Source of the DNA: Georgenia_B sunbinii
GTDB taxonomy: Bacteria; Actinomycetota; Actinomycetes; Actinomycetales; Actinomycetaceae
DNA: 64,000 bases
NCBI RefSeq assembly: GCF_036421855.1
Contig: NZ_JAZGOK010000002.1
Strand: one strand, 5' to 3'
Of this stretch, positions 29,988-38,893 are shown piece after piece. A program made the position numbers and the translations under genes. How positions within the stretch are numbered: position 1 is the stretch's first letter; each line of letters starts with the position of its first letter. A model generated the notes under the pieces. It had not been told where the DNA came from, made no database searches, and saw only the letters and a list, made by a program, of their open reading frames with translations.

Positions 29988-31227
29988 GGTTCGGTTGTCC
30001 TTCGGTCGTCGAGGCGATGGTCGGGATGGCAACCTGCACCATCCAGCGCTGATCGTCATTATTGATGCTGAGAGTGCCACCGACGACAGCGACTCGCTCC
30101 CGGATCCCGATCAGTCCCAGACCCGAGCTCAGTGCGGTGTCCTTAACACGGTGACCGTCGTACTCGTTGATGAACAGCGCGAGGGTCGCCGTCGCCGTGC
30201 GTTCCACCATGAGCGCGCAGGACGTGCCGGGCTTGGCGTACTTGACCATGTTGACGGTGCACTCCTGGATGACCCGGATGAGCGCAAGCTGCACCGAGGA
30301 CGGCATGGCGGCCTCGATACCGTCCTCGACGTGGACCTGGGGGGAGTGGCCGGCCCGGGCGAGGGCGTGCTCGGCGTTCCTCAGCGCCTGGCTCACCGTG
30401 GCGACCGACCGGTCCGTCGCCGCCTGCCGCTCGACGGCGTGCGGGTCCCCCAGGCGTGCGGTCCCGTCGCCCTCCTCGCGGAGGATGTTGAGCACACCGC
30501 GCATGCTCACCACCGACTGCCGCGCCATCGCCGCGGCATGGTCGATCTCGGCGAGCAGCTCGGGGTCCTCGATGCCTCGGAGCTTGGCGCGTTCCAGCGC
30601 CATGATCAGGGACGTGATGTCGTGGATGGAGGTGTCGTGGAGCTCGCGCGCCACGATCCGCCGCTGGTGGCGCAGCTGCGCCGCCGTCACGTGCCGGATC
30701 CGCTCGATGGACGCGAGCCCGTACCGCGCACCCTCGCCGACGATGCACGGGATGAGGAAGACCGCCGACCAGCTGAGGACGTCGGCCACCGGTTGCTCGC
30801 TCGCGTAGACGGCCGTGAACAGCCCGACGGAGGCGATGGCGTAGAGGTAGCCGCGGTACCGCGGCAGCGTCGCGATGAGATACGCGGTGATGACCATCGG
30901 TGCCACGAGCGTGGTCGACAGGTGGTGGAAGCCGGCGAAGTACTCGCCGACCAGAACCGGCAAGGACAGCAGCGCGACGGCCTGCGGCCACCTCGGCAGG
31001 CCGTACAGCAGCAGGACCATGGCGAGGCGGAACGCGGTCGACCACACCGGCAGGTCGGCGAGCGGGGTGATCCGGATCTCCCAGAGGAGCAGCAGGGTGG
31101 TGCCGACGAAGCCGGCCTGCCGGGCCCGCTTGCCCCAGGGGGTCGCCGAACCCAGCACCGCGCCGAGCCTCGCCGGGAGGCGGGCGGTGCCGTCACGGCC
31201 ACCGGTCATGCTGCTCATGTCGGCCAT
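29971..31227 (-). CDS. Sensor histidine kinase, HisKA_3/NarX-like
   Basis: The 418-residue membrane kinase has a cytoplasmic N-terminus and about five or six transmembrane helices between residues 37 and 165, with very short loops and no extracellular sensing domain. The dimerisation domain contains the phospho-acceptor His197 in IVARELHDTSIHDITS, typical of HisKA_3. The ATPase shows an N-box ECTVNMVKYAKPG and GLGLIGIRERV. Such kinases often sense membrane or lipid-bilayer stress, an inference from the lack of an external domain. It pairs with the overlapping response regulator gene. Confidence 0.9.
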   Translation of the reverse strand: MADMSSMTGGRDGTARLPARLGAVLGSATPWGKRARQAGFVGTTLLLLWEIRITPLADLPVWSTAFRLAMVLLLYGLPRWPQAVALLSLPVLVGEYFAGFHHLSTTLVAPMVITAYLIATLPRYRGYLYAIASVGLFTAVYASEQPVADVLSWSAVFLIPCIVGEGARYGLASIERIRHVTAAQLRHQRRIVARELHDTSIHDITSLIMALERAKLRGIEDPELLAEIDHAAAMARQSVVSMRGVLNILREEGDGTARLGDPHAVERQAATDRSVATVSQALRNAEHALARAGHSPQVHVEDGIEAAMPSSVQLALIRVIQECTVNMVKYAKPGTSCALMVERTATATLALFINEYDGHRVKDTALSSGLGLIGIRERVAVVGGTLSINNDDQRWMVQVAIPTIASTTEGQPNRALQQ

Positions 31228-31466
31228 ATGGTCCCACAGTGCAGCGCTCTGCGACCGCGTCTCCGCCGTGGCAGATCAACGGAACTGCCGCGGCGAATCG
31301 CCCCGGACTGGTGGGTTACCTCACCGGGTCAACTACTTGGCGAGCGACGCCGCCGGCATCTGTCGAGCGGCGGCCGCGGACGTGAGCACCGCGGCAGGGA
31401 TGCGGTCGCGAGCTCGCAATCCGCGCCAGGACCGCGTTTGGTGCGGTTGCGGCGTGGTCGTCGCGG

Positions 31467-31540
31467 TGCCCCGAGTGGGATTCGAACCCACACTGGATCG
31501 GGTTTGAGCCGATTGCCTCTGCCGGTTGGGCTATCGGGGC
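31467..31540 (-). tRNA. tRNA-Leu(CAA), short-variable-loop form
   Basis: On the minus strand a full cloverleaf is visible. The acceptor stem GCCCCGA/TCGGGGC has seven pairs. The D-arm reads GCCCAACCGGCAGAGGC. The anticodon stem ATCGG/CCGAT encloses the loop CTCAAAC, with anticodon CAA at 31506-31504. The T-arm is GTGGG-TTCGAAT-CCCAC, and the discriminator is A. CCA is not encoded. The variable region is only about five bases (CCAGT), whereas leucine tRNAs normally carry a long variable arm, so the charging identity is not certain. It ends 39 bases before the pdtaR start on the other strand. Confidence 0.85.
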
Positions 31541-31567
31541 GTCGTGCGAGCGATCACGCACAACCAG

Positions 31568-31573
31568 TAGGCT
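31568..31573 (+). promoter_or_regulatory. Leaderless -10 box of pdtaR
   Basis: TAGGCT ends six bases before the GTG at 31580; it lies between the divergent tRNA gene and pdtaR. Confidence 0.6.
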
Positions 31574-31579
31574 AGCGCC

Positions 31580-32248
31580 GTGAGCGAGAACAACGAACTT
31601 GAGCCCGTAGAGGCTGCGACCGCAGACGACATCGTGCTGCCCACCCGTGACGAGGCCGTTCCGGCGGCCGATGGCGAAGCCCGCCGCGTCGTCGTCGCGG
31701 AGGACGAGACGCTCATCCGTCTCGACATCGTCGAGACGCTGCAGGAGGCCGGGTACGACGTCGTCGGCGAGGCTGCGGACGGCGAGGCAGCGGTTCGCCT
31801 CGTCGCCGAGCTCGAGCCCGACGTCGTCGTGATGGACGTGAAGATGCCCGTCATGGACGGCATCACCGCCGCCGAGAAGCTGATGGACGAGCGCAGCTGC
31901 GCCGTCGTCATGCTCACCGCGTTCTCGCAGACCGAGCTCGTGCAGCGGGCCCGGGACGCCGGCGCGATGGCGTACGTCGTCAAGCCGTTCACCCAGGCGG
32001 ACCTCCTGCCGGCGCTGGAGATCGCGATCTCCCGCTTCCAGGAGATCAACTCCCTCGAGGCCGAGGTCGCCGACCTCACCGAGCGCTTCGAGACCCGCAA
32101 GCGCGTCGACCGCGCCAAGGGGCTGCTCCAGACGAAGATGGGGCTGACCGAGCCCGAGGCCTTCCGGTGGATCCAGAAGACCTCGATGGACCGCCGCCTC
32201 ACCATGCGTGAGGTTGCCGACGCGGTCATCGACCAGGTCGGTAAGTAG
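31580..32248 (+). CDS. pdtaR: ANTAR response regulator, PdtaR-type
   Basis: The 222-residue protein couples a receiver domain to an RNA-binding ANTAR domain and acts as an antiterminator when phosphorylated. An acidic 34-residue extension precedes the receiver: RVVVAEDETLIR, phospho-acceptor Asp86 in VVVMDVKMPVMDG, Thr113 and Lys135. A coiled-coil region (about 155-172) leads into the ANTAR helices TRKRVDRAKGLLQTKMGLTE and AFRWIQKTSMDRRLTMREVA. The partner kinase PdtaS is not encoded nearby. GTG 31580 lies six bases after TAGGCT. Placement beside a tRNA-Leu and near polA matches other actinobacteria. Confidence 0.93.
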   Translation: MSENNELEPVEAATADDIVLPTRDEAVPAADGEARRVVVAEDETLIRLDIVETLQEAGYDVVGEAADGEAAVRLVAELEPDVVVMDVKMPVMDGITAAEKLMDERSCAVVMLTAFSQTELVQRARDAGAMAYVVKPFTQADLLPALEIAISRFQEINSLEAEVADLTERFETRKRVDRAKGLLQTKMGLTEPEAFRWIQKTSMDRRLTMREVADAVIDQVGK

Positions 32249-32674
32249 TCAGCCCTCGCGGCTCACCAGCATGCAGGTGAGCCGCGAGGTGCACACCCGG
32301 CGACCGTCGTCGTCGGTGACGGCGATCTCGTAGGTCGCCAGCCGGCCGCCGCGATGAAGCGGAGTGGCCACCGCGGTGACGAAGCCTGCCCGCACCGCGC
32401 GGTGATGAGTGGCGCTCAGCTCCACCCCGACCGCGGCCCGCCCCGGACCGGCGTGCAGGGTCGCCGCCACCGAGCCGACCGTCTCGGCCAGCGCCGCGGA
32501 AGCACCGCCGTGCAGCAGACCGATGACCTGGGTGTTGCCCGCCACCGGCATCCGCGCCGTGACGTTCTCCGGGTCGGCCCGCAGGAACTCGATGCCGAGC
32601 CGTGCGGTGAGGGTCTCGGGCGCGGCCACGGACCGTTGCAGCTCGGCCAGCAGGTCGTCGTCGGTGCTCGTCAT
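32249..32674 (-). CDS. PaaI-family hotdog thioesterase
   Basis: The 141-residue protein is a hotdog-fold thioesterase of the PaaI/YbdB group, which hydrolyses acyl- or aryl-CoA. Visible features are LGIEFLRADPENVTARMPV, TQVIGLLHGGASAALAETVGS with the HGG motif and catalytic Glu, and VGVELSATHHRAVRAGFV. The stop abuts the pdtaR stop without a gap, so the two genes converge tail to tail. CACGCT lies six bases before the ATG, a possible leaderless promoter. Substrate unknown. Confidence 0.9.
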   Translation of the reverse strand: MTSTDDDLLAELQRSVAAPETLTARLGIEFLRADPENVTARMPVAGNTQVIGLLHGGASAALAETVGSVAATLHAGPGRAAVGVELSATHHRAVRAGFVTAVATPLHRGGRLATYEIAVTDDDGRRVCTSRLTCMLVSREG

Positions 32675-32680
32675 CTGCCC

Positions 32681-32686
32681 AGCGTG
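32681..32686 (-). promoter_or_regulatory. Candidate leaderless -10 of the thioesterase gene
   Basis: CACGCT on the minus strand lies six bases before the ATG at 32674; first base deviates from TANNNT. Confidence 0.35.
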
Positions 32687-32774
32687 CCACGCCGTGCCGG
32701 CCCGACGGGATCGTCCGGGCTGCGGCCGCGACGCAGCCGTGATTGTGTCGAGGCCCGACGACGAGGAGCGTGAA

Positions 32775-34067
32775 GTGCCGAAGAACGTCTATGTGCTGGG
32801 CCTGACGGATCTGCAGCGCAAGGAGCTCGCCACCGTGCGAGCTGCGCAGGACTACTCGTTCCGCGGGCTGCTCGACTACGAGCGGCTCGTCGAGGACACC
32901 GACTACGACCTCGAGTCGCTGCTGGAGCAGGCTCGGGCGGAGCTCGCGCAGCACGGGGACAGCGTGGACGCCATCGTGTGCCACTGGGACTTCCCGAGCT
33001 CGGTGATCGGCCCGATCCTTGCGGCGGAGCACGGCATCCCGGCGCCATCGTTGCGCAGCGTGCTCGCCAGCGAGCACAAGTACTGGAGCCGCCTCAGCCA
33101 GCGCGCCTCGGTCCCGGAGGTGGTGCCGCGCTTCGTCTCCTTCGACCCGTTCGCGGACGACGTCGGGGCGCAGATCGACCTCGACTTCCCGTTCTGGGTG
33201 AAGCCGGTGAAGGCGCACTCCTCCAACCTCGGCTTCGCGATCCACGACGAGGCCGAGCTGGCTGCGGCCGTCGAGGAGATCCGCGCGCAGATCACCGACA
33301 TCGGTGACGCCTTCAACCAGGCGCTGGCACGGGTCGAGCTGCCGGCCGAGCTGCACGACGCCGACGGCAACACCTGCCTCGCCGAGCAGATCGTCACCGG
33401 TATCCAGGCCGCCCCCGAAGGAACGGTTCACCGGGGGCAGTACCGCGTCCACGGGGTGTTCGACATGCTCAAGGACGACGCGCAGCAGAGCATCGCCCGG
33501 CTGGACTACCCCGCCGGCACGGTGCCGCACGAGGCGCAGCAGCAGATGATCGACGTCGCCGGCCGCTACCTCGCGCACATCGGGTACGACAACGGCGCCT
33601 TCAACGCCGAGTTCATGTGGGACGAGGCGGCGGACCAGCTCTGGCTCATCGAGATCAACACCCGGATCTCCCAGTCGCACAGCGAGCTGTTCATCCTCGT
33701 CGACGGCGGGTCGAACCACGAGGTCGCCATCGACCTCGCGCTCGGGCAGGCGCCGTCGATGCCTCAGCGGCAGGGCAGGTACGCGGTGGCAGCCAAGTGC
33801 GAGGTCTTCCACGACAGCGACGGCACCGTGCGACGAGTGCCGTCCGACGAGGAGATCGCCGCGTTGGTCGACCGGTTCCCGCAGACGAAGGTCTCGCTGC
33901 ACGTCGAGCTGGGAGACGTGCTCTCCCAGGTGCCGCACCAGGACAGCTACCGCTACATCCTCGCCAGCATCTACCTCGGCGGGGACGACCACGCCGACCT
34001 GGGCCGGCGCCACGCGGCAGCGGCCGCCATGCTGAACTTCGAGATCGACCCGATCGAAGGGGCCTGA
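32775..34067 (+). CDS. ATP-grasp ligase-like protein
   Basis: The 430-residue protein has an N-terminal preATP-grasp region (VYVLGLTDLQRKELATV to about 100) and an ATP-grasp core: LDFPFWVKPVKAHSSNLGF for the ATP-binding Lys, CLAEQIVTG, the central QYRVHGVFDML, and WLIEINTRISQSHSEL with the Mg-binding Glu/Asn pair. The layout is closest to carboxylate-amine ligases acting on small carboxylates or amino acids. The substrate cannot be named. GTG 32775 follows GACGAGGAG. The next gene, an S15-type hydrolase, begins three bases after the stop, so the two probably act in one pathway, perhaps making or processing an amide or peptide. Confidence 0.8.
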   Translation: MPKNVYVLGLTDLQRKELATVRAAQDYSFRGLLDYERLVEDTDYDLESLLEQARAELAQHGDSVDAIVCHWDFPSSVIGPILAAEHGIPAPSLRSVLASEHKYWSRLSQRASVPEVVPRFVSFDPFADDVGAQIDLDFPFWVKPVKAHSSNLGFAIHDEAELAAAVEEIRAQITDIGDAFNQALARVELPAELHDADGNTCLAEQIVTGIQAAPEGTVHRGQYRVHGVFDMLKDDAQQSIARLDYPAGTVPHEAQQQMIDVAGRYLAHIGYDNGAFNAEFMWDEAADQLWLIEINTRISQSHSELFILVDGGSNHEVAIDLALGQAPSMPQRQGRYAVAAKCEVFHDSDGTVRRVPSDEEIAALVDRFPQTKVSLHVELGDVLSQVPHQDSYRYILASIYLGGDDHADLGRRHAAAAAMLNFEIDPIEGA

Positions 34068-34069
34068 AC

Positions 34070-36112
34070 GTGAGGACCGTGACCGACTTCCCGCACGACG
34101 TCGAGATCATCGAGAACACCTTCATCCCGCTGCGCGACGGTCAGCAGGTCGCGGCCCGCATCTGGCTGCCGGTCGATGCGGCCACGACGCCGGTGCCCGC
34201 GGTGCTGGAGTACATCCCCTACCGCAAGCGGGACATGACGCGCGGGCGTGACGCGAACAACCATCCCTACATCGCCGGGCACGGCTACGCCTGCGTCCGG
34301 GTGGACCTGCGCGGCAGCGGCGACTCCGACGGCGTCATGACCGACGAGTACCGCCCGCAGGAGCACGAGGACGCCGAGGACGTCATCGGCTGGCTCGCCG
34401 AGCAGCCGTGGTGCGACGGGAACGTCGGTATGATGGGCATCTCCTGGGGCGGGTTCAACTCGCTCCAGCTCGCCGCTCGACGTCCCGCCGCGCTCAAGGC
34501 GATCATCAGCGCCTCGGCCACCGAGGACCTGTACGTCGACAACATGCACTACATGGGCGGTGCGCTGCTCGCGGACAACCTCTCCGAGGCGACCGTCATG
34601 CTCGCCTTCAACAGCCTGCCGCCGGACCCGGCGATCGTCGGCGACCGCTGGCGGGAGATGTGGCACGAGCGGCTGCGCGGCAGCGGCCTGTGGTTGGAGA
34701 CGTGGCTGCGCCACCAGCGACGTGACGAGTACTGGAAGCCGGCCTCGGTGTGCGAGGACTACTCGGCGGTGACGGTGCCGGTGATGGCGGTCGGCGGCTG
34801 GGCGGACGGGTACACCAACGCCATCTTCCGCCTCATGGAGCACCTCGACGTGCCGCGCCGGGCGCTGATCGGGCCGTGGGGCCACAAGTACCCGCACCTG
34901 GGCGTGCCCGGCCCGGCGATCGGGTTCCTCCAGGAGGTGGTGCGCTGGTGGGACCACTGGCTCAAGGGCATCGACACCGGGCTGGACGGTGAGCCGATGG
35001 TGCGGGCATGGATGCAGGACAGCGTGCCGCCGAGCGCCTCCTACGAGGACCGCCCCGGCCGCTGGGTGGCCGAGGAGTCCTGGCCCTCGCCCCGGATCGA
35101 GGAGCGCTCCTTCACCCTCACCCGCCACGGTCTGCTCGCCCGTCCCCACGACGACGTCGAGCAGCACCTGCTCGAGCTGCAGTCGCCCCTCAGCGTGGGC
35201 ATGTTCGCGGGCAAGTGGGCGTCCTACGCGGCCGTGCCCGACCTGCCCTACGACCAGCGTGAGGAGGACGGCGGCGCGCTGGTCTTCGAGAGTGAGCCGC
35301 TGGGCGAGCAGCTCGAGCTGTTCGGGCTGCCCGCGGTCTGCGTCGACGTGGCAGCCGACCAGCCGGTGGCCCAGCTGGCGGTGCGGCTGTCGGACGTCGC
35401 GGCCAACGGCGAGGCCACCCGCGTCACCTACGGCGTCCTCAACCTCACCCACCGCGACAGCTCCGCGCAGCCACAGCCGCTCAAGCCCGGGCACCGGTAC
35501 AGCGTCGAGGTTCCGCTCAACGCGATGGCCCACTCCTTCCCGGCCGGGCACCGGCTGCGGCTGTCGGTCTCGACGTCGTACTGGCCCCTCATCTGGCCCG
35601 CGCCGCAGCCGGCGACGGTGACCATCCGCACCGGGATCAGCTCGTTGCGGCTGCCGGTGCGCCCACCGCGCGCCGAGGACACCGAGCTGCGCGCCTTCGG
35701 TGAGCCGGAGGTGGCGCCCGAGCTCGAGACGACGCCGCTGCAAACCGGCGAGCACCACTGGCGCGTCGTCCGAGACCTGGCCACCGATGTCTCGACGCTC
35801 GAGATCGCCAACGACCAGGGGAGCTTCCGCATCGACGAGACCGACACTGTTGTCCGCCGGGCGACGAACGAGTGGTACAGCTTCCGCTGGAACGACGTGA
35901 ACTCGGTCCGCGGTGAGACCCGGACCGTGCGCCGCATCGAGCGCGGTGCGGACTGGCGGGTGGAGATCAACACCCGCACGGTGCTGACGTCCACGCCGTC
36001 CCACTTCCACGTCAACGCCCAGCTCGACGCCTACGAGCTCGACCCCGACCGCGGCGATCCGCGGGTGTACTCCGAGAGCTGGCAGCACGAGATCCCGCGG
36101 GACCTCGTCTAG
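34070..36112 (+). CDS. CocE/NonD-family (peptidase S15-like) hydrolase
   Basis: The 680-residue alpha/beta hydrolase belongs to the X-Pro dipeptidyl-peptidase/cocaine esterase family. The triad candidates are Ser125 in GISWGGFN, Asp246 in VGGWADGYTNA and His272 in GPWGHKYPH. The N-terminal domain shows LEYIPYRKRD and VDLRGSGDSDG; a jelly-roll C-terminal domain of the family follows from about 330, with RLSVSTSYWPLIWP. There is no signal peptide, so it is cytoplasmic. A final segment of about 140 residues after the jelly roll is longer than usual. It begins three bases after the ATP-grasp gene and likely shares its mRNA; the substrate may be an amide or ester related to that ligase's product. 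Confidence 0.88.
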   Translation: MRTVTDFPHDVEIIENTFIPLRDGQQVAARIWLPVDAATTPVPAVLEYIPYRKRDMTRGRDANNHPYIAGHGYACVRVDLRGSGDSDGVMTDEYRPQEHEDAEDVIGWLAEQPWCDGNVGMMGISWGGFNSLQLAARRPAALKAIISASATEDLYVDNMHYMGGALLADNLSEATVMLAFNSLPPDPAIVGDRWREMWHERLRGSGLWLETWLRHQRRDEYWKPASVCEDYSAVTVPVMAVGGWADGYTNAIFRLMEHLDVPRRALIGPWGHKYPHLGVPGPAIGFLQEVVRWWDHWLKGIDTGLDGEPMVRAWMQDSVPPSASYEDRPGRWVAEESWPSPRIEERSFTLTRHGLLARPHDDVEQHLLELQSPLSVGMFAGKWASYAAVPDLPYDQREEDGGALVFESEPLGEQLELFGLPAVCVDVAADQPVAQLAVRLSDVAANGEATRVTYGVLNLTHRDSSAQPQPLKPGHRYSVEVPLNAMAHSFPAGHRLRLSVSTSYWPLIWPAPQPATVTIRTGISSLRLPVRPPRAEDTELRAFGEPEVAPELETTPLQTGEHHWRVVRDLATDVSTLEIANDQGSFRIDETDTVVRRATNEWYSFRWNDVNSVRGETRTVRRIERGADWRVEINTRTVLTSTPSHFHVNAQLDAYELDPDRGDPRVYSESWQHEIPRDLV

Positions 36113-36179
36113 GCAGGTCCACGCACGACCGTGGTAGAGGCCTCCTGGGACCCTGGGGCGCGGTGTCGGCGGGCCCGTC

Positions 36180-36185
36180 TAGGGT
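36180..36185 (+). promoter_or_regulatory. Leaderless -10 box of polA
   Basis: TAGGGT ends six bases before the GTG of polA. Confidence 0.6.
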
Positions 36186-36191
36186 GAGACG

Positions 36192-38864
36192 GTGACCAGC
36201 AGCCAGCGCCCCCGCCTCCTGATCGTCGACGGCCACTCGATGGCCTACCGCGCCTTCTACGCCCTGCCGGTGGAGAACTTCTCGACGACGACCGGCCAGC
36301 CGACCAACGCGGTGTTCGGCTTCACCTCGATGCTCATCAACCTGCTGGCAGGGGAGACGCCCACGCACGTGGCCGTGGCGTTCGACGCCGGGCGCACCAC
36401 CTTCCGTACCGAGCAGTACCCGGAGTACAAGGCCACCCGGGACAAGACGCCCGAGCCGTTCAACGGCCAGGTGGCGCTCATCACCGAGGTGCTCACCGCG
36501 ATGGGGATCCCGTCGATGACCAAGGAGAACTACGAGGCGGACGACATCCTCGCCACGCTCGCCGAGCAGGGGGCGGCCGACGGCATGGAGGTGCTGGTCT
36601 GCTCCGGCGACCGGGACTCCTTCCAGCTGGTCAACGAGCACGTCACCGTGCTCTACCCGGTCAAGGGCGTGTCGACGCTCGCCCGGATGACCCCGGAGAC
36701 CATCACCGAGAAGTACGGGGTGTCGCCGCAGCGGTACTCCGACCTCGCCGCGCTCGTCGGCGAGTCCAGCGACAACCTGCCGGGCGTGCCGGGGGTGGGG
36801 CCGAAGACCGCCGCCAAGTGGATCGCGGCCTACGACGGCCTCGAGGGCGTCCTCGCCCGGGCGGCGGAGATCAAGGGCAAGGCCGGTGAGTCGCTGCGTG
36901 CCAACCTCGAGCAGGTCGCCCTCAACCGCCAGCTCAACCGGCTGCTCACCGACCTCGAGCTGCCGGTGACGCTCGACGACCTCCACCGGGGCCAGATCGA
37001 CCGGGAAGAGGTCCACCGGGTGTTCGACGCGCTGGAGTTCAGCGTGCTGCGTGACCGGCTGTTCGCCTCGCTGCCCGCCGAGGCAGGGGAGGTCGAGGAC
37101 GGCTTCGACCTCGACGTGACCGTCCTCGAGCCCGGCGGGCTCGCTGGCTGGTTGGAGCAACGCCGCGGCACGCTGCTGGCCGTTGACGTCACCGGCAGCT
37201 CCGCGCAGGGCACCGGGGACGCCTGGGCGATGGCCATCGCCGATGGCCGCGGCGCGGCGATGAGTATCGACCTCACCGATATCCGACCCGAGGACGATGA
37301 GGTGCTCGCCGCGTGGCTGGCCGACGAGGACGCCGCCAAGACGCTCCACGGGGCGAAGGACGATATCCACGCACTCGGCGGCCGTGGCCTGGCCCTCGCC
37401 GGCGTCACGTTCGACACCTCGCTCGCCGCCTACCTGTGCCGCCCCGACCAGCGTCGCTACGACCTCGCCGACCTCTCGCTGCGCTACCTGCACCGCGAGC
37501 TGCGGCAGGACGAGGAGGCCGGTGGCCAGGGGCTGCTGATCTTCGAGGAGGCCGACGCCGCGAAGCAGGCCGGCGTGCGGGCTGCCGCCGTCCATGACCT
37601 CACCGACGCACTGCAGGAGGACCTCACCGACCGGGGCGCCCAGCACCTGCTCACCGACATCGAGCTGCCGGTGCTCGCCGCGCTCGCGCGGATGGAGCGC
37701 GTCGGCATCACCGCGGACACCGACTACCTGCGCGACCTCGAGAAGCGGTTCGGCGCCGCCGTGGACGAGGCGGCCGCCAGCGCGTACGAGGTCATCGGGC
37801 ACGAGGTCAACCTGTCCTCGCCCAAGCAGCTGCAGGAGGTGCTGTTCACCGAGCTGGAGATGCCCAAGACCAAGCGCACCAAGACCGGCTGGACCACCGA
37901 CGCCGACGCGCTGGCCGACCTCCTCGTCAAGACCGACCACCCGTTCCTCGTGCACCTGCTCGCCCACCGGGACGCCATCCGGCTGCGGCAGACCGTCGAG
38001 GGACTGCTGCGCTCCGTCTCCGACGACGGCCGGATCCACACCACCTTCCAGCAGACCATTGCCGCCACCGGGCGGCTGAGCTCCACCGACCCGAACCTGC
38101 AGAACATCCCGGTGCGCAGCGACGAGGGACAGCTCATCCGACGCGGCTTCGTCGTCGGCGAGGGCTACGACATGCTCATGACGGTCGACTACTCGCAGAT
38201 CGAGATGCGCATCATGGCGCACCTGTCGGGCGACGCGGGGCTGATCGAGGCCTTCCGCAGCGGGGAGGACCTCCACTCGTTCGTCGGCTCGCGAGTCTTC
38301 GAGGTCGCCACCGACGAGGTCACCCCGGCGATGCGGTCGAAGATCAAGGCGATGAGCTACGGGCTGGCCTACGGACTGTCCGCGTTCGGGCTGTCGCGGC
38401 AGCTGAAGATCGACGTCGGCGAGGCCCGCGGCCTCATGGACGACTACTTCGAGCGGTTCGGCGGGGTGCGCGACTACCTCGCCGGCGTCGTCGACGAGGC
38501 CCGTCGCACCGGGTACACCGAGACCATCATGGGCCGGCGTCGCTACCTGCCCGACCTCACCAGCGACAACCGGCAGCGCCGCGACATGGCCGAGCGGATG
38601 GCGCTCAACGCCCCGATCCAGGGCAGCGCCGCGGACATCATCAAGGTCGCGATGATCAACGTGGAGCGGGCGCTGACCGCCGCCGGGCTGAGCTCGCGGA
38701 TCCTGCTGCAGGTGCACGACGAGCTCGTGCTCGAGGTCACCGCGGCCGAGGAGGAGCAGGTCGAGATAATCGTGCGCGAGCAGATGGCCGCCGCCGCGGA
38801 GCTGTCCGTCCCGCTCGACGTCTCGGTGGGCACCGGCCGGTCCTGGCACGACGCCGCCCACTGA
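36192..38864 (+). CDS. polA: DNA polymerase I, apparently without proofreading
   Basis: Pol I fills gaps in repair and removes Okazaki primers. The 890-residue protein has the 5'-nuclease domain (LLIVDGHSMAYRAFYAL, YKATRDKTPEPF, DSFQLV-type Asp cluster, NLPGVPGVGPKTA), a middle exonuclease-like domain and the polymerase domain. The proofreading DxE motif is replaced by VDVTGSSAQ, so the middle domain is probably inactive. Polymerase motifs are intact: motif A VDYSQIEMRI with Asp666, motif B RSKIKAMSYGLAYGLS, and motif C LQVHDELV with Asp843. GTG 36192 lies six bases after TAGGGT. The 3' end is followed by repeat array C instead of a hairpin. Confidence 0.97.
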   Translation: MTSSQRPRLLIVDGHSMAYRAFYALPVENFSTTTGQPTNAVFGFTSMLINLLAGETPTHVAVAFDAGRTTFRTEQYPEYKATRDKTPEPFNGQVALITEVLTAMGIPSMTKENYEADDILATLAEQGAADGMEVLVCSGDRDSFQLVNEHVTVLYPVKGVSTLARMTPETITEKYGVSPQRYSDLAALVGESSDNLPGVPGVGPKTAAKWIAAYDGLEGVLARAAEIKGKAGESLRANLEQVALNRQLNRLLTDLELPVTLDDLHRGQIDREEVHRVFDALEFSVLRDRLFASLPAEAGEVEDGFDLDVTVLEPGGLAGWLEQRRGTLLAVDVTGSSAQGTGDAWAMAIADGRGAAMSIDLTDIRPEDDEVLAAWLADEDAAKTLHGAKDDIHALGGRGLALAGVTFDTSLAAYLCRPDQRRYDLADLSLRYLHRELRQDEEAGGQGLLIFEEADAAKQAGVRAAAVHDLTDALQEDLTDRGAQHLLTDIELPVLAALARMERVGITADTDYLRDLEKRFGAAVDEAAASAYEVIGHEVNLSSPKQLQEVLFTELEMPKTKRTKTGWTTDADALADLLVKTDHPFLVHLLAHRDAIRLRQTVEGLLRSVSDDGRIHTTFQQTIAATGRLSSTDPNLQNIPVRSDEGQLIRRGFVVGEGYDMLMTVDYSQIEMRIMAHLSGDAGLIEAFRSGEDLHSFVGSRVFEVATDEVTPAMRSKIKAMSYGLAYGLSAFGLSRQLKIDVGEARGLMDDYFERFGGVRDYLAGVVDEARRTGYTETIMGRRRYLPDLTSDNRQRRDMAERMALNAPIQGSAADIIKVAMINVERALTAAGLSSRILLQVHDELVLEVTAAEEEQVEIIVREQMAAAAELSVPLDVSVGTGRSWHDAAH

Positions 38865-38893
38865 GGCCCGGCGCCGCGCTCTGGTGGAGCTGC

